7,175 nucleotides of DNA from Actinomycetes bacterium (GTDB taxonomy: Bacteria > Actinomycetota > Acidimicrobiia > Acidimicrobiales > RAAP-2), in the NCBI GenBank assembly GCA_021806055.1, contig JAJZYE010000046.1, forward strand, positions 1-7,175, given 5' to 3'. The first letter of the stretch is position 1. Every line of letters begins with the position of its first letter. The notes under the pieces are model-generated. The model saw only the letters and a list, made by a program, of their open reading frames with translations. It made no database searches and had not been told where the DNA came from. A program made the translations under genes and the position numbers. Positions 1 to 5,385 of this stretch are shown in pieces.

Positions 1-2
1 GG

Positions 3-1184
3 CGGACCGACTGGGAGGACCTCACGGTGTGCGGGGGGCTCACGCTCGGGGACTTCGCGATGTTCACCCACCCGGGCGTTCACTACCGCTGTCAGTTTAT
101 GGGAGGGGCTGATCGGCGCTACCGGGATAGAGGTGGTGACGTCCAGTACGTACCGTCGTTCTTTCGCCACTACGGCGTGATGATGCAGCGCCTGGGAATT
201 CGCGTGATGTTGGTGGCGGGTTCGATGCCCGACTCCCGGGGCGAGGTGAGCGTGTCGCTCTATAACGGGGCGACCCTCGAGGAGTGTCGTCGGGCGGGTC
301 GTGACCCCGCGCGACTGCTGATCGTCGAGTGCTCGCCCTACTACCCGCGCACGCTCGCGCTCGAGGGACACGCCAACACCCTGAGCATGGATGACATCGA
401 CGTGGTCGTCTACACCGACGCGCGCCCGACGGTCATCGCCAACGAGGAGCCGACGCCCATCGACGAGGCCATCGCGCGTCACGCGGCACCCTTCATTCCC
501 GATGGCGCCACCCTTCAGACCGGCATCGGTGCGGTGCCGAGCCTGGTCGCGCACGCGCTGGCGGCGGGACAGGGTGGGGACTACGGCGTTCACTCGGAGA
601 TGTTCACCGACGGCCTCTACCAACTCATGCGCTCGGGGAAGGTGACGAACCAGCGCAAGACGATCAATCGCGGCGTGGGCGTCATCACCTTTAGCGCGGG
701 TAGCCAGGATCTCTACGACTTCATTCACGAAAACACTCTTATTCGCATGGCGCCGGTGCAGTACACCAACGACCCATCGGTGATTGCCCAGAACTACCGC
801 ATGGTGAGCATCAACTCCGCCCTCGAAGTGGATCTCCTCGGTCAGATCGGGGCCGACTCGATAGGTTCCCGCCAGTTCTCGGGGGTGGGCGGACACCAGG
901 ATTTCGTGGAGGGCACCAGCCTGTCCACGGATCACGTCTCCCTGATCTGCCTGCCGTCGACCGCGACCACGGCGGCGGGGGAGCGGCGCAGCCGCATTGT
1001 GGCCTCGATGTCGCCGCAGGGATCGGTGACGTCGCCGCGCCAGCTAGCGGGAGTGATCGTGACCGAGCACGGCGCGGCGGATCTGCGCGGTCGCACGGTG
1101 CGCGAGCGAGCACGGGCGCTGGCGGCGGTGGCCGACCCTGAGTTTCGCGACGAGCTCCACGAGGCCGCGTGCCACCTTGGATGA
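3..1184 (+). CDS. Acetyl-CoA hydrolase / CoA-transferase family protein (5' partial)
   Basis: This protein belongs to the acetyl-CoA hydrolase/transferase family (4-hydroxybutyrate and butyrate:acetate CoA-transferase type), cytosolic enzymes that move CoA between carboxylic acids through a glutamyl-CoA intermediate. The frame is open from the left edge (RTDWEDLTVCGG...), so the GTG at 27 is probably internal; roughly 40-50 N-terminal residues should lie outside the window, given a usual family length near 430. Numbering from that GTG, visible family motifs are LQTGIGAVP (163-171), HSEMFTDG (189-196) with E191 as the expected catalytic glutamate, the glycine motif GVGGHQDF (286-293), and the C-terminal VTEHGAADLRG (345-355). 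The downstream ABC-F gene follows after 26 bp on the same strand. The family assignment is firm. The acyl substrate (acetate, butyrate, 4-hydroxybutyrate, succinate) cannot be read from the sequence, so I give no gene symbol. Confidence 0.92.
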   Translation, partial: RTDWEDLTVCGGLTLGDFAMFTHPGVHYRCQFMGGADRRYRDRGGDVQYVPSFFRHYGVMMQRLGIRVMLVAGSMPDSRGEVSVSLYNGATLEECRRAGRDPARLLIVECSPYYPRTLALEGHANTLSMDDIDVVVYTDARPTVIANEEPTPIDEAIARHAAPFIPDGATLQTGIGAVPSLVAHALAAGQGGDYGVHSEMFTDGLYQLMRSGKVTNQRKTINRGVGVITFSAGSQDLYDFIHENTLIRMAPVQYTNDPSVIAQNYRMVSINSALEVDLLGQIGADSIGSRQFSGVGGHQDFVEGTSLSTDHVSLICLPSTATTAAGERRSRIVASMSPQGSVTSPRQLAGVIVTEHGAADLRGRTVRERARALAAVADPEFRDELHEAACHLG

Positions 1185-1210
1185 CGGCCGGGTCCCATTA
1201 GGGTAGGTGG
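1177..1210 (+). promoter_or_regulatory. Candidate leaderless promoter of the ABC-F gene
   Basis: TTGGAT (1177-1182) and TAGGGT (1199-1204) are separated by 16 bp, resembling a -35 and a TANNNT-type -10. Six bases separate the -10 from the GTG at 1211, so transcription would begin at or next to the start codon. That geometry is typical of leaderless actinobacterial genes. An AGGTGG (1205-1210) touches the GTG with no spacing, too close for a normal Shine-Dalgarno site, which favours the leaderless reading. An in-frame TAG at 1199-1201 excludes any earlier start. The -35 overlaps the stop codon of the upstream gene. The hexamers are seen; promoter function is inferred. Confidence 0.42.
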
Positions 1211-2809
1211 GTGTTAATCGTAAAGGACCTGGGTATCGAGATCGGCGGTCGGCGCCTGCTGGAGCCCGTTTCGTTCACTCTCGGTGACGGCGAGAAGGTC
1301 GGCTTGGTCGGCCGCAACGGGGCGGGAAAGTCAACCCTCCTGGCCGTTCTGCTCGGCGAGACGCCCGCCCACCTTCGCCTCGAGGGCAGCGTCATCAACC
1401 AGGGGACGCTCGGCCATCTCCCCCAGGAGCCCGTTCCCGGTGGACTGGGCGTGGAGCCCATCGGTCTCTCCCACGTGCTGAGCGCGCGTGGGCTCGACCG
1501 GATCGACGCCGAGATGCAGCACGCCCGCCACGCGCTGGCGGAGAACCCCACCGACGAGACGATCGAGCGATTCACCGAGCTCGAGACGACCTTCGGTGAG
1601 CGTGGTGGCTACGAGGCCGAGTCCGAGGTGGCACGTCTGGCGGCGGGCCTGGGACTGGACGAGTCGCTCCTGCTGGAGGACCTGGGCTCCCTCTCGGGGG
1701 GCCAGCGCCGCCGGGTGGACCTCATGCGCGTCCTCTACGAGGGCCCGGACACGATGGTGCTGGACGAGCCCACCAATCACCTGGACCGTGCGGCGAAGCG
1801 TTGGCTTTTCGACGAGATCGAGCGATTTCGCGGTACCGTGCTGGTCATCAGTCACGATCTCCCGCTGCTCGATCGCGCGATCAACCGTGTCCTCTCGCTG
1901 CGCGACGGCCAGCTGCGCGAGTACCGGGGCAACTACACGTCGTTCTTGGCCCAGGACGAAGCGCGGCGACTGAGCGAAGAGAAGCTCGCGGCGCACCAGG
2001 ACGCTGAGATCAGCCGGCTGGCGACGCTCGCCGACTCGATGCGCGGACAGACCGAGCGCCGCGCGCGCCTGGCCAAGGTGCTGGACCGCCGGGTGGACAA
2101 GATGCGCGACAGCCGCGTCCAGGTGAGCACGCGCGAACGCACCGTGACGTTCAAACTTCCCGCACCCCCGCGCAGCGGCGACGTCCCCCTGGTGGTCGAG
2201 CACCTGGCGGTGCGCTACGGGTCACTCGACGTCTTGCGTGACGTCAACTTCATCACGCGTCGCGAGGACCGGATCGTCATTGTGGGGCGCAACGGCGCCG
2301 GGAAATCGTCGTTGCTGCGCTGCCTCGCGGGCACGCAGGCGAGCACCGGCGGACTGGTGACCTTCGGGGCTCACGTGACGGTCGGTTACTTCGCCCAGGA
2401 GCACGAGCAGCTGGACTTCTCCAAGACGGTCCTCGAGAACCTCGCGAACGCCACCGTGCCCACCGAGGTGCAGCGCCGTGCGCTGCTCGGGGCCTTCGGG
2501 CTCAAGGGGTCGGCGGCACACCAACTCCCGAGCACGCTGTCGGGCGGCGAACGAGCCAAACTCGCCCTGGCCATGCTCGCGGCGTCGAACGCTAATCTGC
2601 TGCTGCTGGACGAGCCGACCAACAATCTGGACCCGGCCAGCGTCGACGCACTGGGCGCAGTGATGCGCCAGTGGCGCGGCACGATCGTGGCCGTCAGCCA
2701 CGAGCGGGCCTTCGTCGAAGCGCTCGAGCCCACACATTGCGTGCTGCTACCCGAGGAGTACTTCGATCTGTGGCGCGACGACTACATGGACCTCATCGAG
2801 CGGCGATAA
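1211..2809 (+). CDS. ABC-F family ATP-binding protein (duplicated ATPase)
   Basis: A soluble ABC-F ATPase with two nucleotide-binding domains and no membrane segment. Members of this family (EttA, Uup, YdiF and antibiotic-resistance ARE proteins) bind the ribosomal E site and act on translation or ribosome rescue. Domain 1: Walker A GRNGAGKS (34-41), Q-loop Q72, signature LSGGQ (161-165), Walker B ending at catalytic E186 in LDEPTNHLD, H-loop H215. A charged helical linker of about 80 residues (about 245-325, rich in Arg, Lys and Glu) matches the P-site tRNA interaction region. Domain 2: Walker A GRNGAGKS (359-366), Q396, LSGGE (443-447), E468 in LDEPTNNLD, H497. The 532-residue length is normal for the family, and the inserted Arm in domain 1 looks short. 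GTG at 1211 is the first possible start after an in-frame stop at 1199, and MLIVKDLGIEIGG is a normal N-terminus. Nothing separates a resistance role from a housekeeping one. It converges with the thioredoxin gene. Confidence 0.95.
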   Translation: MLIVKDLGIEIGGRRLLEPVSFTLGDGEKVGLVGRNGAGKSTLLAVLLGETPAHLRLEGSVINQGTLGHLPQEPVPGGLGVEPIGLSHVLSARGLDRIDAEMQHARHALAENPTDETIERFTELETTFGERGGYEAESEVARLAAGLGLDESLLLEDLGSLSGGQRRRVDLMRVLYEGPDTMVLDEPTNHLDRAAKRWLFDEIERFRGTVLVISHDLPLLDRAINRVLSLRDGQLREYRGNYTSFLAQDEARRLSEEKLAAHQDAEISRLATLADSMRGQTERRARLAKVLDRRVDKMRDSRVQVSTRERTVTFKLPAPPRSGDVPLVVEHLAVRYGSLDVLRDVNFITRREDRIVIVGRNGAGKSSLLRCLAGTQASTGGLVTFGAHVTVGYFAQEHEQLDFSKTVLENLANATVPTEVQRRALLGAFGLKGSAAHQLPSTLSGGERAKLALAMLAASNANLLLLDEPTNNLDPASVDALGAVMRQWRGTIVAVSHERAFVEALEPTHCVLLPEEYFDLWRDDYMDLIERR

Positions 2810-2822
2810 GGCGAGGTGCTCC

Positions 2823-3218
2823 CTAGCTCTGCTCGGCGGCGACCTTCTGCTCGGCGGCGACCTTCTGCTCGGCGACCTCGCGGTGCACGGCCTCCATGTC
2901 GATGGCCTTGACCTGGTCGATGAGGCTCGTGAGTGCGGACTCGGGGAGCGCCCCCGCCTGGGAGTAGAGGACCACCTGCTCACGGATGACCATCAGCGTC
3001 GGGATCGACATGATGTTGAACGACGCCGCGAGTGTCTGCTGGTCTTCGGTGTCAACCTTGCCGAAAACGATGTCGGGGTACTTCTCCGACGCCGTCTCGT
3101 AGATCGGGCCGAACATCATGCAGGGCGAGCACCAACCCGCCCAGAAGTCGATGAGGACGGTGTCGTTGGACGCGACCACGTCCTCGAAGTTCTCGACGGT
3201 CAGTGTGACGGTGGCCAT
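2823..3218 (-). CDS. Thioredoxin-fold protein with WCSPC active site and repeat tail
   Basis: A 131-residue cytosolic thioredoxin-like disulfide oxidoreductase with no signal peptide. Family features: buried Asp D24 in VLIDFWA, active site W29-C30-S31-P32-C33, the KVDTED strand (54-59), cis-proline P73 in SIPT, and the late glycine/PE motif AGALPES. The usual centre is WCGPC; here it is WCSPC, which may shift the redox potential. Residues beyond about 105 form a charged, probably helical tail ending in repeated AEQKVA units, absent from ordinary thioredoxins of about 105-110 residues. The ATG at 3216-3218 is preceded by a perfect AGGAGG (CCTCCT on the + strand, 3223-3228) with a 4-nt gap, which fixes the start. 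It lies downstream of the HtrA-like gene on the same strand, across 128 bp that carry its own candidate promoter and operator. Its stop codon lies 13 bp from that of the ABC-F gene. Its substrate is unknown. Confidence 0.93.
   Translation of the reverse strand: MATVTLTVENFEDVVASNDTVLIDFWAGWCSPCMMFGPIYETASEKYPDIVFGKVDTEDQQTLAASFNIMSIPTLMVIREQVVLYSQAGALPESALTSLIDQVKAIDMEAVHREVAEQKVAAEQKVAAEQS
2829..2878 (-). repeat. In-frame 18-bp tandem repeat at the 3' end of the thioredoxin gene
   Basis: On the + strand the unit CTGCTCGGCGGCGACCTT occurs perfectly at 2829-2846 and 2847-2864. It is followed by a 14-base copy lacking one GGC (2865-2878). Because 18 is a multiple of three, the repeat encodes six-residue units (EQKVAA) without changing the frame. 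Copy number could therefore vary by slippage while the protein stays intact. Confidence 0.9.
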
Positions 3219-3275
3219 AGCGCCTCCTCGTAGGGGTGGTGCGGAGATGCCCCGACCACCGGTCTCGTTGTGTCC

Positions 3276-3281
3276 AGTATA
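3276..3281 (-). promoter_or_regulatory. Candidate -10 element of the thioredoxin promoter
   Basis: Read on the minus strand this is TATACT, one base from the TATAAT consensus. Transcription would start near 3269, leaving a leader of about 50 nt before the AGGAGG and ATG. No good -35 hexamer lies 16-18 bp upstream (the best is GACACG or GGACAC around 3299-3305), so the promoter may need help or be intrinsically weak. Four of its six bases are shared with the 18-bp palindrome described next. Confidence 0.5.
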
Positions 3282-3295
3282 CCCCTACCGGTATA
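3278..3295. promoter_or_regulatory. Perfect 6-N6-6 palindrome resembling a CsoR/CstR-family operator
   Basis: The + strand reads TATACC-CCTACC-GGTATA, a perfect inverted repeat with a C-rich centre on one strand; read toward the thioredoxin gene it is TATACCGGTAGGGGTATA. This matches the general form of operators bound by CsoR/RcnR/CstR repressors (ATACC and GGTAT arms around a G/C-run centre). These sense copper, other metals, or persulfides through conserved cysteines. The palindrome overlaps the -10 hexamer, so a bound repressor would block RNA polymerase. The palindrome is seen directly; the repressor family is inferred from motif resemblance, and no such regulator gene lies in this window. 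Confidence 0.55.
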
Positions 3296-3301
3296 AATCG
3301 T

Positions 3302-3323
3302 GTCCGTCGTCGAGACGTCGGAC
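3302..3323 (-). terminator. Weak candidate hairpin after the HtrA-like gene
   Basis: GTCCG (3302-3306) pairs with CGGAC (3319-3323). After one T-T mismatch, CGT (3308-3310) pairs with ACG (3315-3317) around a CGAG tetraloop. It starts 24 bp past the stop of the HtrA-like gene and precedes the thioredoxin promoter. No real U-tract follows on the minus strand, only a mildly T-rich ACGATTTATA. It may attenuate read-through, or it may be chance pairing in GC-rich DNA. Confidence 0.28.
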
Positions 3324-3346
3324 CGCGATCGGCGCGGGCGCATCCT

Positions 3347-4633
3347 CTACTGGGGCGGGCCGCTCGTCAGGGTGACGGTCGCCGTGTGGCTGGCCCCACT
3401 GGGGTCGGTCCAGGTCACCACGATCTGCTGGCCGGGACGCTTCGCGTCGATGGCGTGGAGCAGGTCGGTGGGCGTGGTTACCGTAGTGGAGCCGACGCGA
3501 GTGATGATCGAACCCGTGACCAGACCGGCGCCGGCGGCCGGGGTCGAGGGAATCACGCCCGCGACGGCGACGCCGGCCGGCGAACCCGCGGTGGCGCTGA
3601 TCTCGACGCCGAGCAGTGCGGTCGGCCCGATGTGCACGGTGCTCGAGGGTTGAGCGTTGAGGATCTCGTGGGCGATGGTGAGAGCGGTGGCGATGGGGAT
3701 CGCGTAGCCCTGGGCTGACGACCCGAGCGCGACCGTTGAGGACGCGGCCGTGTCCATGCCCACGACGCGCCCCGTGGCGGTCGTGAGGGCGCCGCCGGAG
3801 TCACCCGGGATGAGCGTGGCGTCGGTCTCGATCAGCCCCGACAGGCTCTCCGAGGTCCCGGTGGACGGGTCGCCCGCGGTGATCGACTGGTCGAGTGACG
3901 TGACGTGACCGGCGGTCACGGTGGGCGTCCCACCCAGTCCGTCCGCGTTGCCCACGGCGTAGACGCTCTGGCCGACCGTGGCCGGTGAGGACGCGAGCGT
4001 CGCGGTGGTCAGTCCGGACGCTCCCTGCAGGCGCAGCACCGCCACGTCCGACGTCGCGTCGTAGCCGACGACGGTGGCGGGGTACGTCTGGTGGTTGCCC
4101 AGGTCGGTGACGTGGATCGTGGTCGCGCCGTCGATTACGTGGTTGTTGGTCAGGATCAGACCGTTCGATGAGAGCACGATGCCGGTACCAGCCGCCGCGG
4201 ACTGCTGGTAGTTCAGCGTGGTGTTGATGTCGACGAGCCCGGCCTCGGAGCGAGTCACCGCCTTGGGAACGGCCGCCGACGTCGACGGCGTGGTGGTCCC
4301 GAAGGGGAACGAGAAGCTCGGGCCGCCGTTGCCAAAGGGGGAGGGAAACGTCCCCCCGCCGAGCGCCTGCGGTGACCGCACGGGCGTCTGCTGGGTGCGC
4401 CCGATGGCGAAGCCGGCCGCCCCCGCGGCGGCACTCGCCACGACCAACCCCGCGACGACGCCCGCGACGAGGCGCCGGCGGCCCCGGGGGGTGGGGCCAC
4501 CGGCGACCGTCGCGGTACTCGAGGTGGTCGCACCGTCGTCGAGGGGCTGGGCGCCGAGGGCACCGGCCCCGGGCTCGTGGAGGGGGGACACGGGTTCGTC
4601 GAGGGGATCGGATCCTGGGATCATGTCGCTCAT
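3347..4633 (-). CDS. HtrA/DegP-like membrane-anchored serine protease with PDZ domain
   Basis: A 428-residue trypsin-like protease that degrades or refolds damaged extracytoplasmic proteins. Layout: an acidic, Pro-rich cytoplasmic tail (1-49); a basic RGRRR stop (50-54); one Ala/Val/Gly-rich membrane segment (about 55-78) placing the rest outside; a Gly/Phe/Pro/Ser-rich linker (about 90-122); the protease domain with H165 (TNNHVI), D196 (TSDVAVL) and S279 (GDSGG); and one PDZ domain (about 338-425) for substrate or regulatory binding. Most HtrA proteins have GNSGG; the Asp before the catalytic Ser here is the chymotrypsin-like form. The frame stays open upstream to 4795, but I choose the ATG at 4633 because GGGAGG (4639-4644) sits 5 nt before it, and the extra upstream residues look non-coding. 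It is divergent from the dehydrogenase and GH1 genes. Stress control is likely by analogy, but no sigma-factor site is certain. The family is firm; the exact orthologue (HtrA, PepD, HtrB) is not resolved. Confidence 0.94.
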   Translation of the reverse strand: MSDMIPGSDPLDEPVSPLHEPGAGALGAQPLDDGATTSSTATVAGGPTPRGRRRLVAGVVAGLVVASAAAGAAGFAIGRTQQTPVRSPQALGGGTFPSPFGNGGPSFSFPFGTTTPSTSAAVPKAVTRSEAGLVDINTTLNYQQSAAAGTGIVLSSNGLILTNNHVIDGATTIHVTDLGNHQTYPATVVGYDATSDVAVLRLQGASGLTTATLASSPATVGQSVYAVGNADGLGGTPTVTAGHVTSLDQSITAGDPSTGTSESLSGLIETDATLIPGDSGGALTTATGRVVGMDTAASSTVALGSSAQGYAIPIATALTIAHEILNAQPSSTVHIGPTALLGVEISATAGSPAGVAVAGVIPSTPAAGAGLVTGSIITRVGSTTVTTPTDLLHAIDAKRPGQQIVVTWTDPSGASHTATVTLTSGPPQ

Positions 4634-4661
4634 GGGAACCTCCCGGTGTGTTGCGAGTGAG

Positions 4662-4690
4662 GCGGTGTTTCGAGCACCGCTGTCAGTATG
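4662..4690 (-). promoter_or_regulatory. Candidate promoter and leader hairpin of the HtrA-like gene
   Basis: On the minus strand CATACT (4685-4690) is a plausible -10, but no good -35 is found: GGAGAA lies at 17 bp and TTGGAG at 19 bp. Just downstream, near the predicted start of transcription, GCGGTG (4662-4667) and CACCGC (4675-4680) form a perfect 6-bp stem with a 7-nt loop. The hairpin would fall at or near the 5' end of the message, where it could be an operator or affect mRNA stability. Both are inferences from short motifs. Confidence 0.3.
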
Positions 4691-4702
4691 GCCCCTGACG
4701 CT

Positions 4703-4721
4703 GAGAATTCTCCAAAGGAGA
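4703..4721. repeat. Two overlapping short inverted repeats in the divergent intergenic region
   Basis: GAGAATTCTC (4703-4712) is a perfect 10-bp palindrome. It overlaps TCTCC-AAA-GGAGA (4709-4721), a perfect 5-bp inverted repeat with a 3-nt spacer. Together they form a run of alternating GAGA/TCTC half-sites in the least GC-rich part of the intergenic region (about 4700-4745). A little to the left lies GTCAG-N8-CTGAC (4682-4699). Such clusters are typical of regulator binding sites, and this one would cover the -35 side of the candidate HtrA promoter. No regulator can be named. Confidence 0.4.
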
Positions 4722-4861
4722 TCAAGAATGAGATAACAATCGAGGCGCTCGCGGGATCCGCCGCCCGGCAGGGACTTTCGACTCTGGGACGGCACTCGTC
4801 GACGGGCCTAGGAGAGACGGGGGCCGCTCGTCGTGGCCGCGGGTCTCGCGAGGCGGATTGT

Positions 4862-4869
4862 GGAGGAGG
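4862..4869 (+). promoter_or_regulatory. Ribosome binding site deciding the dehydrogenase start
   Basis: GGAGGAGG, a near-perfect anti-16S sequence, lies 3-6 nt before the GTG at 4873. It argues for that GTG and against the TTG at 4858, which sits before the site. Confidence 0.6.
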
Positions 4870-4872
4870 GAC

Positions 4873-5373
4873 GTGAGGATTGAGGAGTTGGCGCCCTGTG
4901 ACCTGCGGGCCGTCTTCGAGTTGAACGTGGTGGCGCCGCTGGTCGCGATGCAGGCGGTCCTGCCCGGCCTGCGCGAGCGCGGGTCCGGCGCGATCGTCAA
5001 CGTGAGCTCGTTGACGTCGCTGCGTGCGTTCGCGGGTCTGGGCGGTTACGCGGCGACGAAGGCGGCCATGAACGTACTGTCGGGTGTGGCGCGCGCGGAG
5101 TTCGCCACCGCGGGTGTCGCGGTGTCCTTGGTCTACCCGGGGGTTACCGCCACCGAGTTCCACGATCATCTGCGCGCGAGTCATCTCGTGAGTCGCGGAG
5201 AGCCGGTGCGCGCCGTCCCGCCGCAGTGGGCGGCGGCGGCCGTGGCCTTCGCGATCGAGTCCGGTGAGGCCCACGTCCTCGTGGCCGATCCACCGCGAGT
5301 CCTGGATCTGGGGGACGCGGAGAGCCTATCACACTTCGTCGCGCGGGCGTCGCACGCACTTGGGTCGTCGTGA
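4873..5373 (+). CDS. N-terminally truncated short-chain dehydrogenase/reductase
   Basis: The 166 residues match the second half of classical SDR enzymes, which are NAD(P)-dependent oxidoreductases. Present: N18 of the LNVVAP helix, INVSS-type strand with catalytic S46, Y59 and K63 in GYAATKAA (correct 13- and 4-residue spacing), and the PGVTATEF motif after the sheet (89-96). Missing: the whole N-terminal Rossmann half with TGxxxGIG, the cofactor-selecting Asp/Arg and NNAG. The protein begins exactly where the stretch after NNAG would start (RIEELAPCDLRAVFELN). Normal length is about 250-280. The same frame upstream is open back to 4732 but reads as unrelated Arg/Gly-rich sequence, and no other frame shows the missing motifs. 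A TTG at 4858 is another possible start; GTG 4873 fits the GGAGGAGG site. The frame is intact to a normal TGA, 12 bp before the GH1 gene. Without a cofactor site it is unlikely to be a dehydrogenase; it is either a remnant or a repurposed fragment. Confidence 0.82.
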   Translation: MRIEELAPCDLRAVFELNVVAPLVAMQAVLPGLRERGSGAIVNVSSLTSLRAFAGLGGYAATKAAMNVLSGVARAEFATAGVAVSLVYPGVTATEFHDHLRASHLVSRGEPVRAVPPQWAAAAVAFAIESGEAHVLVADPPRVLDLGDAESLSHFVARASHALGSS

Positions 5374-5385
5374 CGCGGCGACCGG

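Noticed and set aside
1331..2203. 290-codon open frame antisense to the ABC-F gene
   Set aside because: It mirrors a strongly conserved gene in GC-rich DNA, has no recognisable domain and no ribosome binding site; it is a codon-bias shadow.
2829..2878. Short direct repeats as a CRISPR array
   Set aside because: Units are adjacent without spacers and lie inside a coding frame; this is a tandem repeat, not CRISPR.
3236..3718. Plus-strand frames opposite the protease 3' end and the thioredoxin promoter
   Set aside because: Low-complexity Gly/Arg/Asp-rich translations antisense to PDZ and protease motifs; no start signal.
4634..4795. 54-residue N-terminal extension of the HtrA-like protease
   Set aside because: The extension has no family similarity, lacks a ribosome binding site and would cover the candidate promoter; the ATG at 4633 has GGGAGG at good spacing.
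4688..4876. 62-codon plus-strand frame before the dehydrogenase, as a possible missing N-terminus
   Set aside because: It contains no TGxxxGIG or NNAG motif and is in another frame; no single frameshift restores an SDR start.
4630..5274. 214-codon minus-strand frame across the intergenic region and the dehydrogenase
   Set aside because: Arg-rich and His-rich composition with no domain; the opposite strand carries clear SDR motifs.
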